Shown here piece by piece: positions 8,066 through 17,467 of a stretch of 39,419 nucleotides of DNA (position 1 is its first letter; each line of letters starts with the position of its first letter). The stretch is taken from positions 1-39,419 of the forward strand of contig SYAC01000044.1 in NCBI GenBank assembly GCA_005787685.1. The letters run 5' to 3'. Below the pieces are notes generated by a model. It worked only from the letters and a program-made list of their open reading frames with translations, was not told the DNA's origin and did not search any database. The translations under genes and the position numbers were made by a program. This stretch comes from Planctomycetia bacterium (lineage in GTDB: Bacteria > Planctomycetota > Phycisphaerae > Phycisphaerales > SM1A02).

Positions 8066-8656
8066 TTATGGCGTCAGCAGTTGCTCTAGCTGAATCACAG
8101 TGCGCTGCGCAATGGGCTTGCCAGTTTGCAAATCAAGGTGAGCCTGCGTGAGTTGCCGCGGTGGACAACGCGTAATGGTGAGCGGCGCAAAATCAAAGGC
8201 GCTGTGCAGTTGCTCTAGCACGCCAACGCGTGCTGCGAATGTTTTTATTTCAGGCTCTGGCAAATGGGCTCGCACCACGGCGTCGGCAATGAGATGGATG
8301 GGCGTGTCCGCCACAAAGCGAATGTACACATGCGCGTCGGCGTCGAAATGTCCCTCGCTGGCGCGGCCAACCAGCGCAAGTTGCGCGCGTGGAAAATCGT
8401 GCTCAAGTTGACGCATGAAATCAATTATGGTGACAAGGCGTTCATAGCGTTGTTGTTCATATCCTTCTTGACCAAGTTGCGTCATGGCAAGTGCTTGGGC
8501 GTGACGGCGCACCAACGCTTTGGAGGGCGCGGGCGTAGCGCGCGGCAACCCAAGATGCGCGGTGGCTTGTGAAATAGCGTCAATGACCGCAAGAAACGGC
8601 TCTTTTCGCAGCAAACTGGCGGCGCGGCGGGCAATGTCATCTTGATGATCATTCAC
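8066..8656 (-). CDS. Unknown protein, 196 residues
   Basis: The predicted protein is soluble, with no signal peptide or membrane span. It is rich in Ala, Arg and His. A mostly helical N-terminal half is followed by a mixed segment around residues 100-165 (HFDADAHVYIRFVAD, then ITRCPPRQL). I recognise no family. It starts 19 bp after the stop of the membrane protein gene upstream on the same strand, so the two are probably cotranscribed. It converges with the S1-domain gene. Codon use matches its neighbours and the frame is long and clean, which supports a real gene. Confidence 0.7.
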   Translation of the reverse strand: MNDHQDDIARRAASLLRKEPFLAVIDAISQATAHLGLPRATPAPSKALVRRHAQALAMTQLGQEGYEQQRYERLVTIIDFMRQLEHDFPRAQLALVGRASEGHFDADAHVYIRFVADTPIHLIADAVVRAHLPEPEIKTFAARVGVLEQLHSAFDFAPLTITRCPPRQLTQAHLDLQTGKPIAQRTVIQLEQLLTP

Positions 8657-8675
8657 AGTTCACACACCATGGCGG

Positions 8676-10064
8676 TTACGCGGCTTGATCTTGCCGTGAA
8701 CCCGCGGGAGTGCCTGGCATCCAAAGATCGTCAAAGGGTTGATCGTCGCAAGTTTTTCGAAGCGCCAAATACGCGGCCGTAGCCACCGTCCACAACGCGC
8801 CAAAGCACGCGCCCGCGGCAAGCGACTTCACAACTGTGATCCACAATCCGACAAATCCTGCGGAGATGGAGCCCGTGAAACCAAGCGAACGTATGGGTTG
8901 GATATCGTCTGGCAACAACAATCGAATTGTGGCCATGTTGGACATGGGGCCTTCGCCGGCGGTCATGCCCACAAAATTCGCGGCCAATGAAAGCGTTGCC
9001 ATGGCAAACAAGTCGGCGACAAAGATGACAAGCGAAACTCCAATCGCGGCCATGATGAGATACAACAACGCGTGCAATGGTCGGCGCAACACATACGCCA
9101 CGGTGCGTTGCGCGGCTTCTAGACCGTCGCAGCCCTCGCATGCCGAGGCCGCGACGGCCAACGGCATGCAAAAACCCCAAGGAATAAGGGCAATTGCGGC
9201 AAAAAAAGCTAGGAAAATCAACAGGCCATAGGCAAGACCCGCAAAGACATCTATTAACGGAATACGGCTGAGCCATCCCAGTATGGCGGCGACTGGAAGC
9301 AGAATAAGAAGCGTGAGCAGTGGCCACATTGGAACCAACGCGTGATTGATCCAGCGCGGTTTGACAAACGCGAACGCCTCGGCCGCGGAGAGTTTGTCTG
9401 TGCCTGCCAAATCAATCGCCGTCATGCGGCACAGCGTGGCGCCACCCGCGCCCATGGCGATCAGAAATGCGGCGCCGAACACGAAACAAAACCAGCGATC
9501 ATCACGCCAACATGCCAAGGGCAAATCGATAAAGAGATTGGAGAACGCGCCAATTGCCATGACGGGACTGAGCGTGAGAACTCCCACCGCCAGATTGTCA
9601 ATGCAACGGCCAACCGCCACGGAGAATGAATCAAAGGTTCCCTTTCGTCGATAGGATTCAAGCCGCTCAAGCGCGCGGCGAATTCCGTCGGCTTCAAATC
9701 CAGTGACCGAACCCAGGCGATTTTGCAGCGAATTATAAACCGTTTCAATATCGACCCCGCCGCGCGTGTCCATGCCGGCGGGCCGCTGATCGGGCGGTAA
9801 ATTTTCCAGCGCCGCCCGCCGCGCCGCATCGGAGGCGACGGCGGAATCAATTTGACTTCGTGCTGGCGAAAGCAATCCAGCGGGCTGAATGGTTGGTCCG
9901 CGAAGCGCATCGTAAAAGCGGCCAGCCACGGCCAGCGCCAGCACAATAAAGGTTGCGGCCAAAAGCCGCGAAGGCTGGAACGCGCCCGTGGCGGAGGTCA
10001 GAACCCTATGAAAAACAAGCGCGGAACGAAAGTCAATTTGATCCACCACCACGCGTTCAGCCAT
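8676..10064 (-). CDS. Polytopic membrane protein of unknown function
   Basis: The protein has 462 residues from the ATG at 10064, which has a good Shine-Dalgarno (AGGAG, about 7 bases upstream). An in-frame upstream TTG at 10094 is less likely. Hydrophobic spans are visible at about residues 34-50, 156-180, 191-213, 243-264, 273-300, 328-355 and 408-436. A soluble loop of about 100 residues follows the first span. No known transporter or enzyme motif was recognised. It probably forms a two-gene unit with the 196-residue protein downstream, and it is divergent from the M20 dipeptidase gene. Confidence 0.8.
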   Translation of the reverse strand: MAERVVVDQIDFRSALVFHRVLTSATGAFQPSRLLAATFIVLALAVAGRFYDALRGPTIQPAGLLSPARSQIDSAVASDAARRAALENLPPDQRPAGMDTRGGVDIETVYNSLQNRLGSVTGFEADGIRRALERLESYRRKGTFDSFSVAVGRCIDNLAVGVLTLSPVMAIGAFSNLFIDLPLACWRDDRWFCFVFGAAFLIAMGAGGATLCRMTAIDLAGTDKLSAAEAFAFVKPRWINHALVPMWPLLTLLILLPVAAILGWLSRIPLIDVFAGLAYGLLIFLAFFAAIALIPWGFCMPLAVAASACEGCDGLEAAQRTVAYVLRRPLHALLYLIMAAIGVSLVIFVADLFAMATLSLAANFVGMTAGEGPMSNMATIRLLLPDDIQPIRSLGFTGSISAGFVGLWITVVKSLAAGACFGALWTVATAAYLALRKTCDDQPFDDLWMPGTPAGSRQDQAA

Positions 10065-10183
10065 TTTTGTATCTCCTGTTGCTTGTGAGGACAAACTAGA
10101 AATGGAATGCTAACTCAAATTTGGCGCTTTAGCCCAAAGGGCGATTGTGTGGCTTGATTGAGATTGGGATACCTTCTCACTCC

Positions 10184-11596
10184 ATGAGCATTTCAACCCA
10201 CACACAACTTGACAGCGTGCTTGCGCGGACTGATGCCAATCACAGCGGCGGCATTGAGCGCCTGGTGGAATTTCTAAAAATTCCAAGCGTAAGCACCGAC
10301 CCCGCTTTCGCCGCGGATGTGCGCCGCGCCGCTGAATGGGCATCGCGTGTGTTGGTGGAATGTGGATTTGAATCGCGGCTTGTGAATACACATGGACATC
10401 CAATGGTGTTGGCCAAGCATCCTGGCCCCCAAGGCGTGACCGCACCGCGCGTGCTTTTTTATGGCCACTACGATGTGCAACCCGCCGACCCGATTGAATT
10501 ATGGACGAGTCCTCCGTTTGAACCAGTGATTGTGAATGGTCCAATGGGCAAGCGCGTTGTGGCGCGCGGCGCAGTGGATGACAAAGGACAAGTGATGACA
10601 TTTTTGGAGGCGTTGCGCGCCTGGCACGCCTGCGCGGGTGGTCCACCCTGCCCCGTTACCGTTCTCTTGGAGGGCGAGGAGGAATCGGGCAGTGAAAGTT
10701 TGGAGCCGTTTCTGCGGGAATACGCCAAAGAATTAGAATCCGATGTGGCCATTGTGAGCGATACGGGAATGTGGGACATGGACACGCCTGCTATCACAAC
10801 CATGTTGCGCGGCTTGGTGTATGTGCAGGCCAAACTGAAAGGTCCATCGCATGATTTGCATTCGGGTTTGTATGGCGGGGCCATCGCCAATCCCATCAAC
10901 GCATTGGCGCGCATGATTGCCAGCTTGCACCACGATGATGGCCGTATTGCCATTGAAGGTTTTTATAACCAAGTGAAACCCCTGCCGGATAAAATACAAA
11001 AGCAATGGGACAAACTTGCGTTTGACGACGCGGAATTTTTAGGCAAGGCCGGGGTGATCAACGGATTTGGCGAGCCTGGTTTCAACGCCATGGAGCGAAC
11101 CTGGTGCAGACCCACATGCGATTGCAATGGCATCAAAGGCGGGTATCAAGGCGAGGGTGCAAAGACCGTGATTGCATGCGAAGCGACCGCGAAGATTTCC
11201 TGTCGCTTGGTGGCCGACATGGATCCGCAGGACACTTTTGAAAGATTGTCGTCGCACTTGCGCGCGCGCGTGCCCGCGGGCTACACGCTTGAATTGACAA
11301 CATTTGGCAAAAACCCGCCAATTCGCGTGAAAGACGAGAGCCCCTACCTTGTGGCGGCCGAGCGTGGCTTGGCCAAGGTGTACAACAAACATCCCGTGTG
11401 TATTGGAACAGGCGGCAGCATTCCCGCGGTTGGTCTCATCCAACGCATTTTGGGCGTTGAAAGTTTGCTCGTTGGATTTGGTTTGGATGACGACCGGGTT
11501 CATAGCCCAAACGAAAAATTTGAATTGACTTGCTTCCGTCGCGGATCGCTGAGCCACGCCGCAATCTTGGCGGAACTTGCGGGGCTGCGTCCCTGA
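10184..11596 (+). CDS. M20 family metallo-dipeptidase
   Basis: This 470-residue enzyme belongs to the ArgE/DapE/CNDP (M20) metallopeptidases, which cleave dipeptides or acylated amino acids with a two-zinc centre. The metal-binding signature is complete: YGHYDVQP (His95, Asp97), RGAVDDKG (Asp132) and LEGEEESGS with the catalytic Glu pair (165-166). The dimerisation domain begins near GPSHDLHSGLYGG, and a late GTGGSIPAV plus a C-terminal His complete the family pattern. The ATG at 10184 (MSISTH) is chosen over a TTG at 10145 because it gives the normal N-terminus. A housekeeping role in peptide turnover is likely; exact substrates are unknown. The next gene starts 5 bp after its stop. Confidence 0.93.
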   Translation: MSISTHTQLDSVLARTDANHSGGIERLVEFLKIPSVSTDPAFAADVRRAAEWASRVLVECGFESRLVNTHGHPMVLAKHPGPQGVTAPRVLFYGHYDVQPADPIELWTSPPFEPVIVNGPMGKRVVARGAVDDKGQVMTFLEALRAWHACAGGPPCPVTVLLEGEEESGSESLEPFLREYAKELESDVAIVSDTGMWDMDTPAITTMLRGLVYVQAKLKGPSHDLHSGLYGGAIANPINALARMIASLHHDDGRIAIEGFYNQVKPLPDKIQKQWDKLAFDDAEFLGKAGVINGFGEPGFNAMERTWCRPTCDCNGIKGGYQGEGAKTVIACEATAKISCRLVADMDPQDTFERLSSHLRARVPAGYTLELTTFGKNPPIRVKDESPYLVAAERGLAKVYNKHPVCIGTGGSIPAVGLIQRILGVESLLVGFGLDDDRVHSPNEKFELTCFRRGSLSHAAILAELAGLRP

Positions 11597-11601
11597 AACG
11601 A

Positions 11602-14148
11602 ATGATCACAACTCACACAATGAAATACTTGCGCGCATTCCATATGACCGTGGCGGCAATGGCTTTCATGGTGTGCGCAACCACGGGCTTGGCACGCGCG
11701 GATCGTGTTGAAATTCAGGTTGAGCGATTTGGAGCATGCAACGCCTATCGCGGCGGCGATGTAACCGGGATTCAAGTTCGACTTCGCAGCGACTTCAGCG
11801 AACCCATCAGCGCCATTGTGCAGTGGGATGTTGAGAACGCCGACGGTGACATGGCGAACTACTGGCGCGAGGTGACGCTCCCTCCTGGTCAATTTGTGAC
11901 GCGCTGGTTGTACGCCAAATTACCGCCTATTTCCGCATCATCTTTGTCCCAACTCGTGTTCAATGTGGGAGTTTTTGAGGCACAAGGCGCGCGGCGAATT
12001 CGGGAACTCGGCACGCTTGGATTTAAGGCCATCGAAGCGAAGGAGCAATCCCTGCCACTGGAAATACAACAAGACGCCATTGCGTTGGTGGGTGATGGCC
12101 GCATGGGACTTCAAGATCTAGGTGTGGTTGCAGGCGGCTTTGAATTTGTGCCCAGCATGAATTCATTCACGCAATTACCGCGCGGAATTTCACCGGAGGA
12201 ATTTCCTGATCGTTGGGAAGGCTTCTGGAGCTTCAACGAAATTATTTGGTCGCAAGCGTCCCCGCAATCGCTTACGGGTGATCGCGCCGCGGCGCTTCGA
12301 GATTGGATTGAGCGCGGCGGATCATTGGTGATTGTGTTGCCTGAAAGCGGCAACCCGTGGGGCATTGGCGGCGGGCCATCCAATTTTCTTTCCGATCTGT
12401 TGCCCACCAAGGGCGTGACTCAATTGGATGGCGTACCTCTGGAACGACTGCTGCCCGCGCTTACCAGCGCTACGCAATTGCTGCGAGACAATGTGCGTAT
12501 TCCCATGTATGTATTTGATCCTGTGCAATTAAGCGCGCCCTGGCACGGGTTGATTGCCTTGCCCGAAAGCGCCGTTACGCCTGCAAATTATGGCCAAATT
12601 AACAATATCAACGACCGTGCCAGCATGGTTGTTCGACGCCCATTTGGGCATGGCTGCATCACCTTGATCGGAGTGGATGTGAACGCCTTGCACAGCGGCG
12701 CATACGCCTATGAGTCCATACCGCAAGTCAATGTATTTTGGAACCGCATTTTGGGAAGACGCGCCGACGCCTTAAGCGCGAATGATTTTGACCGCCTGCA
12801 AAAGAATGTTCCCAAGAAACTAGCCATTGCTAGCGGCTATGACATGTACGACTGTGGTCAAGGCGAAATCATCATGCGAGCGATTGGCTTGCAAGGTCAG
12901 GTGGTGACCAGCGTCTTGGCAACGGTCGCGCTGTTCGTTGTCTATTGGCTGGTGGCTTGCCCCATTGCATGGATGGTGCTTCGTCGAAAAAATTTGCAGA
13001 AATTGGCGTGGCTTGTCTTCTTTGGAGTGTCGCTGCTGGCCTGCGCCGGCGCGTACGGATTGGGCTTGATGATCAACACAACAACCACCGAACTTCAGCA
13101 TTTGACGGTGCTTGATACGGTTGATGAATCCACATCAACGCCGTCCCCCACGAACGCCATGACACGCGCAACCTTGTGGATGAGCGCGCTGCTTCCTGGA
13201 TTTGCGACGGCAGAGATTGCCTTGGAAAACAAGGGAAATGACCCCAATATTTTGACGACCTGGGCGCCGCCCACGGGTCAAAATACGCAACGCTTTCCAG
13301 ATTCCGCGCGCTTTGATCAAGCGATTGATGTTCCCAGCAAATGCATACTTCCCGCGCGCGCGACCACCTCCGACTTCGAGGTTCGCTGGTTGGGACAGGT
13401 CGCGCCAAGTTGGGGGCGGCTTCCATCACAGGTCAGTGGAAAAGAGGTGGTCGCCATAACGCAGGAAAAAAACTTGAATCGTATCGCGCTTACTGGTTCG
13501 CTCACGCATCAACTGCCTGGCGCCTTGAAAAATGTGCTACTGATTCATGTATCACCATTTGAATTTCAAAAGCAGCGGTGGCAAACCGACCAGCGCCTTG
13601 CCATGAAACCAAGCGCGCCGCTACCCAACGCGGGTCGCATGGTCGAGCTTGTGAATGATTGGTTGCCCAACACGGAAATAGATCTTGCCCAAGCGCTCTA
13701 CCCAACTGGCGCGGCTGATCCTTCCAAATTGGATACCACTTCGCTGACACAGGAAATTCTAAATCGCTACGCGCGGCCTTTGCGTCAAATGAGTGCGCGT
13801 ATGTTGTCCCAATCCATACAAGAGGTTTTTGCAGACGCATCGTTGCAAACCAATTTGCAAATGCTTTCTCTGTATCAAATGCTGGAGCCGCCGGCTTATG
13901 AAATGAATCCGCCCGACGCGCCCACACCGAATCGCGTGACCCGCTCATTGGGACGCTCTTTGGATTTGTCACGGTGGCTGACGCAACCCTGCTTGATTGT
14001 GCTTGGAACGCTCAAAGATGCGCCCGTGCCGCTTGCCATCAATGTGTCGGGCGAGCCGGCGCAGAGTAATGGCAGCGTGTTTGTTCGCTACATCATTCCG
14101 CTGCCCAATGATGAGGCCATCTTTTGGCCGCCGCTTCCCGTACCCTAA
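11602..14148 (+). CDS. Exported protein with two central membrane spans, next to an ABC ATPase
   Basis: This protein of about 848 residues begins with a signal peptide (KYLRAFHMTVAAMAFMVCAT, then Ala-Arg-Ala before the likely cleavage site). The start is taken at 11602; an ATG at 11620 is equally possible. A large external domain follows, including a Rossmann-like segment (GGSLVIVLPESGNPWGIGG) that resembles glutamine-amidotransferase-like domains found beside ABC exporters. Two spans lie near the middle (VVTSVLATVALFVVYWLVA and WLVFFGVSLLACAGAYGLG), then a second external domain. The gene is 13 bp upstream of an ABC ATPase gene with no classical permease beside it, so it may be a partner subunit. 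That role is inferred from context only. Confidence 0.8.
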   Translation: MITTHTMKYLRAFHMTVAAMAFMVCATTGLARADRVEIQVERFGACNAYRGGDVTGIQVRLRSDFSEPISAIVQWDVENADGDMANYWREVTLPPGQFVTRWLYAKLPPISASSLSQLVFNVGVFEAQGARRIRELGTLGFKAIEAKEQSLPLEIQQDAIALVGDGRMGLQDLGVVAGGFEFVPSMNSFTQLPRGISPEEFPDRWEGFWSFNEIIWSQASPQSLTGDRAAALRDWIERGGSLVIVLPESGNPWGIGGGPSNFLSDLLPTKGVTQLDGVPLERLLPALTSATQLLRDNVRIPMYVFDPVQLSAPWHGLIALPESAVTPANYGQINNINDRASMVVRRPFGHGCITLIGVDVNALHSGAYAYESIPQVNVFWNRILGRRADALSANDFDRLQKNVPKKLAIASGYDMYDCGQGEIIMRAIGLQGQVVTSVLATVALFVVYWLVACPIAWMVLRRKNLQKLAWLVFFGVSLLACAGAYGLGLMINTTTTELQHLTVLDTVDESTSTPSPTNAMTRATLWMSALLPGFATAEIALENKGNDPNILTTWAPPTGQNTQRFPDSARFDQAIDVPSKCILPARATTSDFEVRWLGQVAPSWGRLPSQVSGKEVVAITQEKNLNRIALTGSLTHQLPGALKNVLLIHVSPFEFQKQRWQTDQRLAMKPSAPLPNAGRMVELVNDWLPNTEIDLAQALYPTGAADPSKLDTTSLTQEILNRYARPLRQMSARMLSQSIQEVFADASLQTNLQMLSLYQMLEPPAYEMNPPDAPTPNRVTRSLGRSLDLSRWLTQPCLIVLGTLKDAPVPLAINVSGEPAQSNGSVFVRYIIPLPNDEAIFWPPLPVP

Positions 14149-14161
14149 GTTTACCTTGCCG

Positions 14162-15103
14162 ATGATTGAAACAGTCAACCTCACCAAGAAGTACGGCGAC
14201 TTAATCGCCTTGGACAATTTAAATTTGTCCATCGAGGCTGGCGAGTGCTTCGGATTTATTGGTCCCAACGGAGCGGGCAAGACCACCACGATTAAAATTT
14301 TGTCCACGCTGCTCAAGCCCACATGGGGCGAGGCGCGCGTGGACGGAAAAACCATTGGCTACCAAAATAATCTCATCCGTCCATTGATTGGCTATGTGCC
14401 GGATTTCATGGGCGCGTACGAGGAAATGACCGTGATGGAGTACCTCGAATTTTTCGCCGCCTGCTACGGCATGCACGGCAACGAGCGATTTCAGGCGGTG
14501 AACGATGTGCTGGAATTGACAGATTTACAAGGTAAATCCAACACGGAGGTCAATGGCTTGAGCCGCGGCATGCAGCAACGGTTAAGTGTGGCGCGCGTGC
14601 TGCTGCATAATCCCAAGGTCCTTCTCTTGGACGAGCCCAATTCTGGTCTTGACCCGCGCGCGCGTATTGAGATGCGTGAACTGCTGAAGGAACTGTTGCG
14701 TATGGGAAAAACTATTTTAATTTCCAGCCACATCTTGCCGGAACTAGCCGAGCTTTGTACAAGTGTTGGCATTATTGAGCGCGGCAAATTGATATTCGCC
14801 GGCAGCATGAAGGATGTCTTGTCGCGAGCGCATTTGGGAACCCTGGTCAAGATTGTGTTGGATGATCGCCCCGAGGCCGCCGCCCAACTTTTACGCAAGG
14901 TGCCAGGCGTGAGCCTGGTGGAATTGAAAAATGGCGAGGGCGTGACACGCATAGAGGTGACGCTGGACTCAAATACCGCACTGTCCGTGAGCGATTTACC
15001 AAATCGACTCATTGCCGCGGGATTTCGTATAAATTCAATGCAGCAAGCGGAGGCGGACTTAGAAACCGCATTCCTTCGCCTGACCAAGGGGCTGGTGGCG
15101 TAA
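14162..15103 (+). CDS. ABC transporter ATP-binding protein (ABC-2 exporter type)
   Basis: The protein has 313 residues. Its nucleotide-binding domain has Walker A GPNGAGKTT (34-42), a signature LSRGMQQ (133-139), Walker B VLLLDEP (153-159) and an H-loop in ISSHILPEL. A C-terminal extension of about 90 residues follows, as is common in ATPases of ABC-2 drug, polysaccharide or Gld-type exporters. The ATG at 14162 gives the normal start MIETVNLTKKYG; the reading frame is open further upstream but overlaps the preceding gene. No ABC-2 permease gene is adjacent; the gene upstream encodes a two-span exported protein that may be its partner. The substrate is unknown. Confidence 0.93.
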   Translation: MIETVNLTKKYGDLIALDNLNLSIEAGECFGFIGPNGAGKTTTIKILSTLLKPTWGEARVDGKTIGYQNNLIRPLIGYVPDFMGAYEEMTVMEYLEFFAACYGMHGNERFQAVNDVLELTDLQGKSNTEVNGLSRGMQQRLSVARVLLHNPKVLLLDEPNSGLDPRARIEMRELLKELLRMGKTILISSHILPELAELCTSVGIIERGKLIFAGSMKDVLSRAHLGTLVKIVLDDRPEAAAQLLRKVPGVSLVELKNGEGVTRIEVTLDSNTALSVSDLPNRLIAAGFRINSMQQAEADLETAFLRLTKGLVA

Positions 15104-15118
15104 AGTGGGCAAGCACAT

Positions 15119-15976
15119 ATGACAGATGTTCTTCTTATCGCGGATAGACGGCGCAAAGGCGTGCCCGAGGCCATTGAGGAAGTGCGCCGAATCATCACGC
15201 CGCATGGCCGCATTGTGGAGGAATTGGAAGCCGACCTGCGCCCCATTCCACCGCGAACCATATTTGATTTGGTGGTTGTGCTTGGCGGGGACGGAACGTT
15301 GATCGCGCAGTGTCGACGCTTGCTTGACCGCGGCGTGCCCATGGTGGGCTTAAACTTTGGGCGTCTTGGTTTTTTGGCGGAGTTTGATTTGGATTCGCTG
15401 CGCCAACACGCCACCATGATTTTTGGACACGACGCCATTGTGCGCAACCGCATGGTGCTTGACGCCATTGTGCGCAACGCGCGCGGTGATTTGGTGCATG
15501 AGGGTCTTGCCATCAACGAAGCCGCCGTGACCGCGGGCACTCCGTTTCGCATGATTGAACTTAAAATTTCATTTGGACGGGATCAAGGTCCGGACTTGCT
15601 TGGCGACGGCGTGATTGTGGCCACGCCCATTGGCAGCACCGCCTACAACGTCAGCGCGGGTGGACCCATTGTGCAACCCGATCTTGAGGCCATTATTGTC
15701 ACGCCCATCTGCGCCCACAGTTTGGCATTTCGCCCCATTGTCACCGCGAGCCATTTGGAGATCATGATTGAAGTGATGCGCGCCAATGATGGCTCTGCGT
15801 TGGTGCTTGATGGACAAGCGATTGTTCCGCTGAGCGCTGGCGACCGCGTGCTGGTTGGTCGCCACCATACCGCGGCAAAATTCATTGGAAATCCTGATCG
15901 AACCTATTGGGACACGCTTGCTGACACCATGCGATGGGCCGCCGCGCCCAGCTATCGCCGACCGAATTCTCCGTGA
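15119..15976 (+). CDS. nadK: NAD kinase
   Basis: This 285-residue enzyme phosphorylates NAD to NADP with ATP or polyphosphate. The family motifs are present: the GGDGT loop (56-60), the NFGRLGFLAEF segment (79-89), the Asn-Glu pair in INEAAV (133-134) and PIGSTAYNVSAGGPIV (170-185). Length is typical. It starts 15 bp after the ABC ATPase gene and precedes serS by about 80 bp in the same direction. An exact 18-bp direct repeat (15431-15448 and 15461-15478) duplicates the peptide DAIVRN at residues 105-110 and 115-120 without breaking the frame. Confidence 0.95.
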   Translation: MTDVLLIADRRRKGVPEAIEEVRRIITPHGRIVEELEADLRPIPPRTIFDLVVVLGGDGTLIAQCRRLLDRGVPMVGLNFGRLGFLAEFDLDSLRQHATMIFGHDAIVRNRMVLDAIVRNARGDLVHEGLAINEAAVTAGTPFRMIELKISFGRDQGPDLLGDGVIVATPIGSTAYNVSAGGPIVQPDLEAIIVTPICAHSLAFRPIVTASHLEIMIEVMRANDGSALVLDGQAIVPLSAGDRVLVGRHHTAAKFIGNPDRTYWDTLADTMRWAAAPSYRRPNSP

Positions 15977-16058
15977 ATTCAGCCGTGAACCCAGCCCAAC
16001 TCGCAAATCTTGCCTGCGCCAAACACGCACGCCACTTTTTTCTACACTCGTTTATTCC

Positions 16059-17462
16059 ATGATCGATATTAAAGCACTGCGTGAAGACCCAGAACGATTT
16101 AAAAATGGCGTGCGCTTAAAGCGTGCCGATGTGGACATTGACGCGCTGCTTGCCATTGACGCTCGCCGCCGCGAGTTGACTGGCGCCGTTGAAGCCAAGC
16201 GCGCCGAACAAAATAAATTCAGCAAGGAAACCGGTCCCGAGCTTGGCCGCTTGAAGGGTCAGCTGAAATTCGCAACGGAAGCCGAGCGCGAAGTGATTGA
16301 AGCCAAATTGAAAAACCTTGAGCGCCGCCCCGCGGAATTAAAATTGGAGGCCGCTGAACTGGACAAGCAACTGGCCGAGACCGGTCCCAAGTGGCACGAC
16401 TTGATGCTGCGCATTCCGCAACCGCCCGCCGCCGATGTTCCTATTGGAGCCGGCGCCGAGGACAACAAGGAAATTCGCCGCTGGAACGCGCCGCACTTTG
16501 ATCCATTGAAAAGTTTTGCAAGTCAGCGTGGCTTCAAACCAAAGACGCATTTGGAATTGGTGCGCGACCTTGGCTTAGTTGATTTTGAGCGCGGCGTGAA
16601 GATCGCGGGCACGCGCCACTATGTGCTTACCGGCCTTGGCATGAAATTGCATCAGGCCGCGCTTCGCTACGCCTTTGACTTTATAACCGAGCAGCGCGGT
16701 TTCACCGCCATGGGCGTGCCCGTGATCGTGAAGGAAGAGTGCATGCAAGGCACTGGCTTCTTTCCATTTGGGCGCGATCAGGCGTATCACATAGAGGAGT
16801 CGCGACGCGGCGCTGGCCACGATTTATTTCTGACTGGTACCGGTGAAGTTGGCCTAATGGGCTTTCACGCCGACGAAATTATTCCCATTGAGCAACTGCC
16901 GCTGAAGTACACCACGCAAAGCACTTGCTTTCGCCGCGAGGCCGGCGCGTCGGGCAAGGACACCGCGGGCTTGTATCGCATTCATCAATTTGACAAGGTT
17001 GAACAAGTTGTGATTTGCCGCGCCGACGACGCTGAAAGCCGCGGCTGGCATAAACACATGTTGGAGACGGTGGAAATGATTTTGCAAGGATTATCACTGC
17101 CGTATCGCCTACTGCAATGTTGCACTGGCGACCTTGGAATGAAGAACGAGGACATGATTGATGTTGAATGTTGGATGCCAGGCCGCGGCGCTATTGGCGC
17201 CGATGGTATTCCAAGCGGCGAATGGGGCGAAACGCATTCCGCCAGCCGTCTTGGTGATTTTCAATGTCGCAGATTGAATTTGCGCTACCGCGACGCCGAT
17301 GGAAAAATTCATATTGCATGGGCGCTGAACAACACGGTGCTTGCCAGTCCGCGCGTGCTCATTCCCATTCTGGAGTTGAATCAGAACGCGGATGGATCCG
17401 TGAATGTTCCGCATGTGTTGCGGCCGCACATGGGTGGTGTTGAGAAGATCACGCCGCGATAA
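16059..17462 (+). CDS. serS: Seryl-tRNA synthetase
   Basis: This 467-residue class II synthetase charges tRNA-Ser (and tRNA-Sec where present) with serine. Residues 1-120 form the antiparallel coiled-coil arm that contacts the long variable arm of the tRNA (MIDIKALREDPERFKNGV, then charged helices). Class II motif 2 is seen as CFRREAGASGKDTAGLYR and motif 3 near HSASRLGDFQCRRLNLR. The ATG at 16059 is supported by this canonical N-terminus; the frame is open upstream only by chance. The stop lies 5 bp from that of the convergent Gly-rich gene. Confidence 0.96.
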   Translation: MIDIKALREDPERFKNGVRLKRADVDIDALLAIDARRRELTGAVEAKRAEQNKFSKETGPELGRLKGQLKFATEAEREVIEAKLKNLERRPAELKLEAAELDKQLAETGPKWHDLMLRIPQPPAADVPIGAGAEDNKEIRRWNAPHFDPLKSFASQRGFKPKTHLELVRDLGLVDFERGVKIAGTRHYVLTGLGMKLHQAALRYAFDFITEQRGFTAMGVPVIVKEECMQGTGFFPFGRDQAYHIEESRRGAGHDLFLTGTGEVGLMGFHADEIIPIEQLPLKYTTQSTCFRREAGASGKDTAGLYRIHQFDKVEQVVICRADDAESRGWHKHMLETVEMILQGLSLPYRLLQCCTGDLGMKNEDMIDVECWMPGRGAIGADGIPSGEWGETHSASRLGDFQCRRLNLRYRDADGKIHIAWALNNTVLASPRVLIPILELNQNADGSVNVPHVLRPHMGGVEKITPR

Positions 17463-17467
17463 TTTTT

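Noticed and set aside
14491-15552. 353-codon open frame on the minus strand
   Set aside because: It is antisense to the ABC ATPase and nadK genes, both with complete motifs; its Ser/Arg-rich composition is that of a shadow frame.
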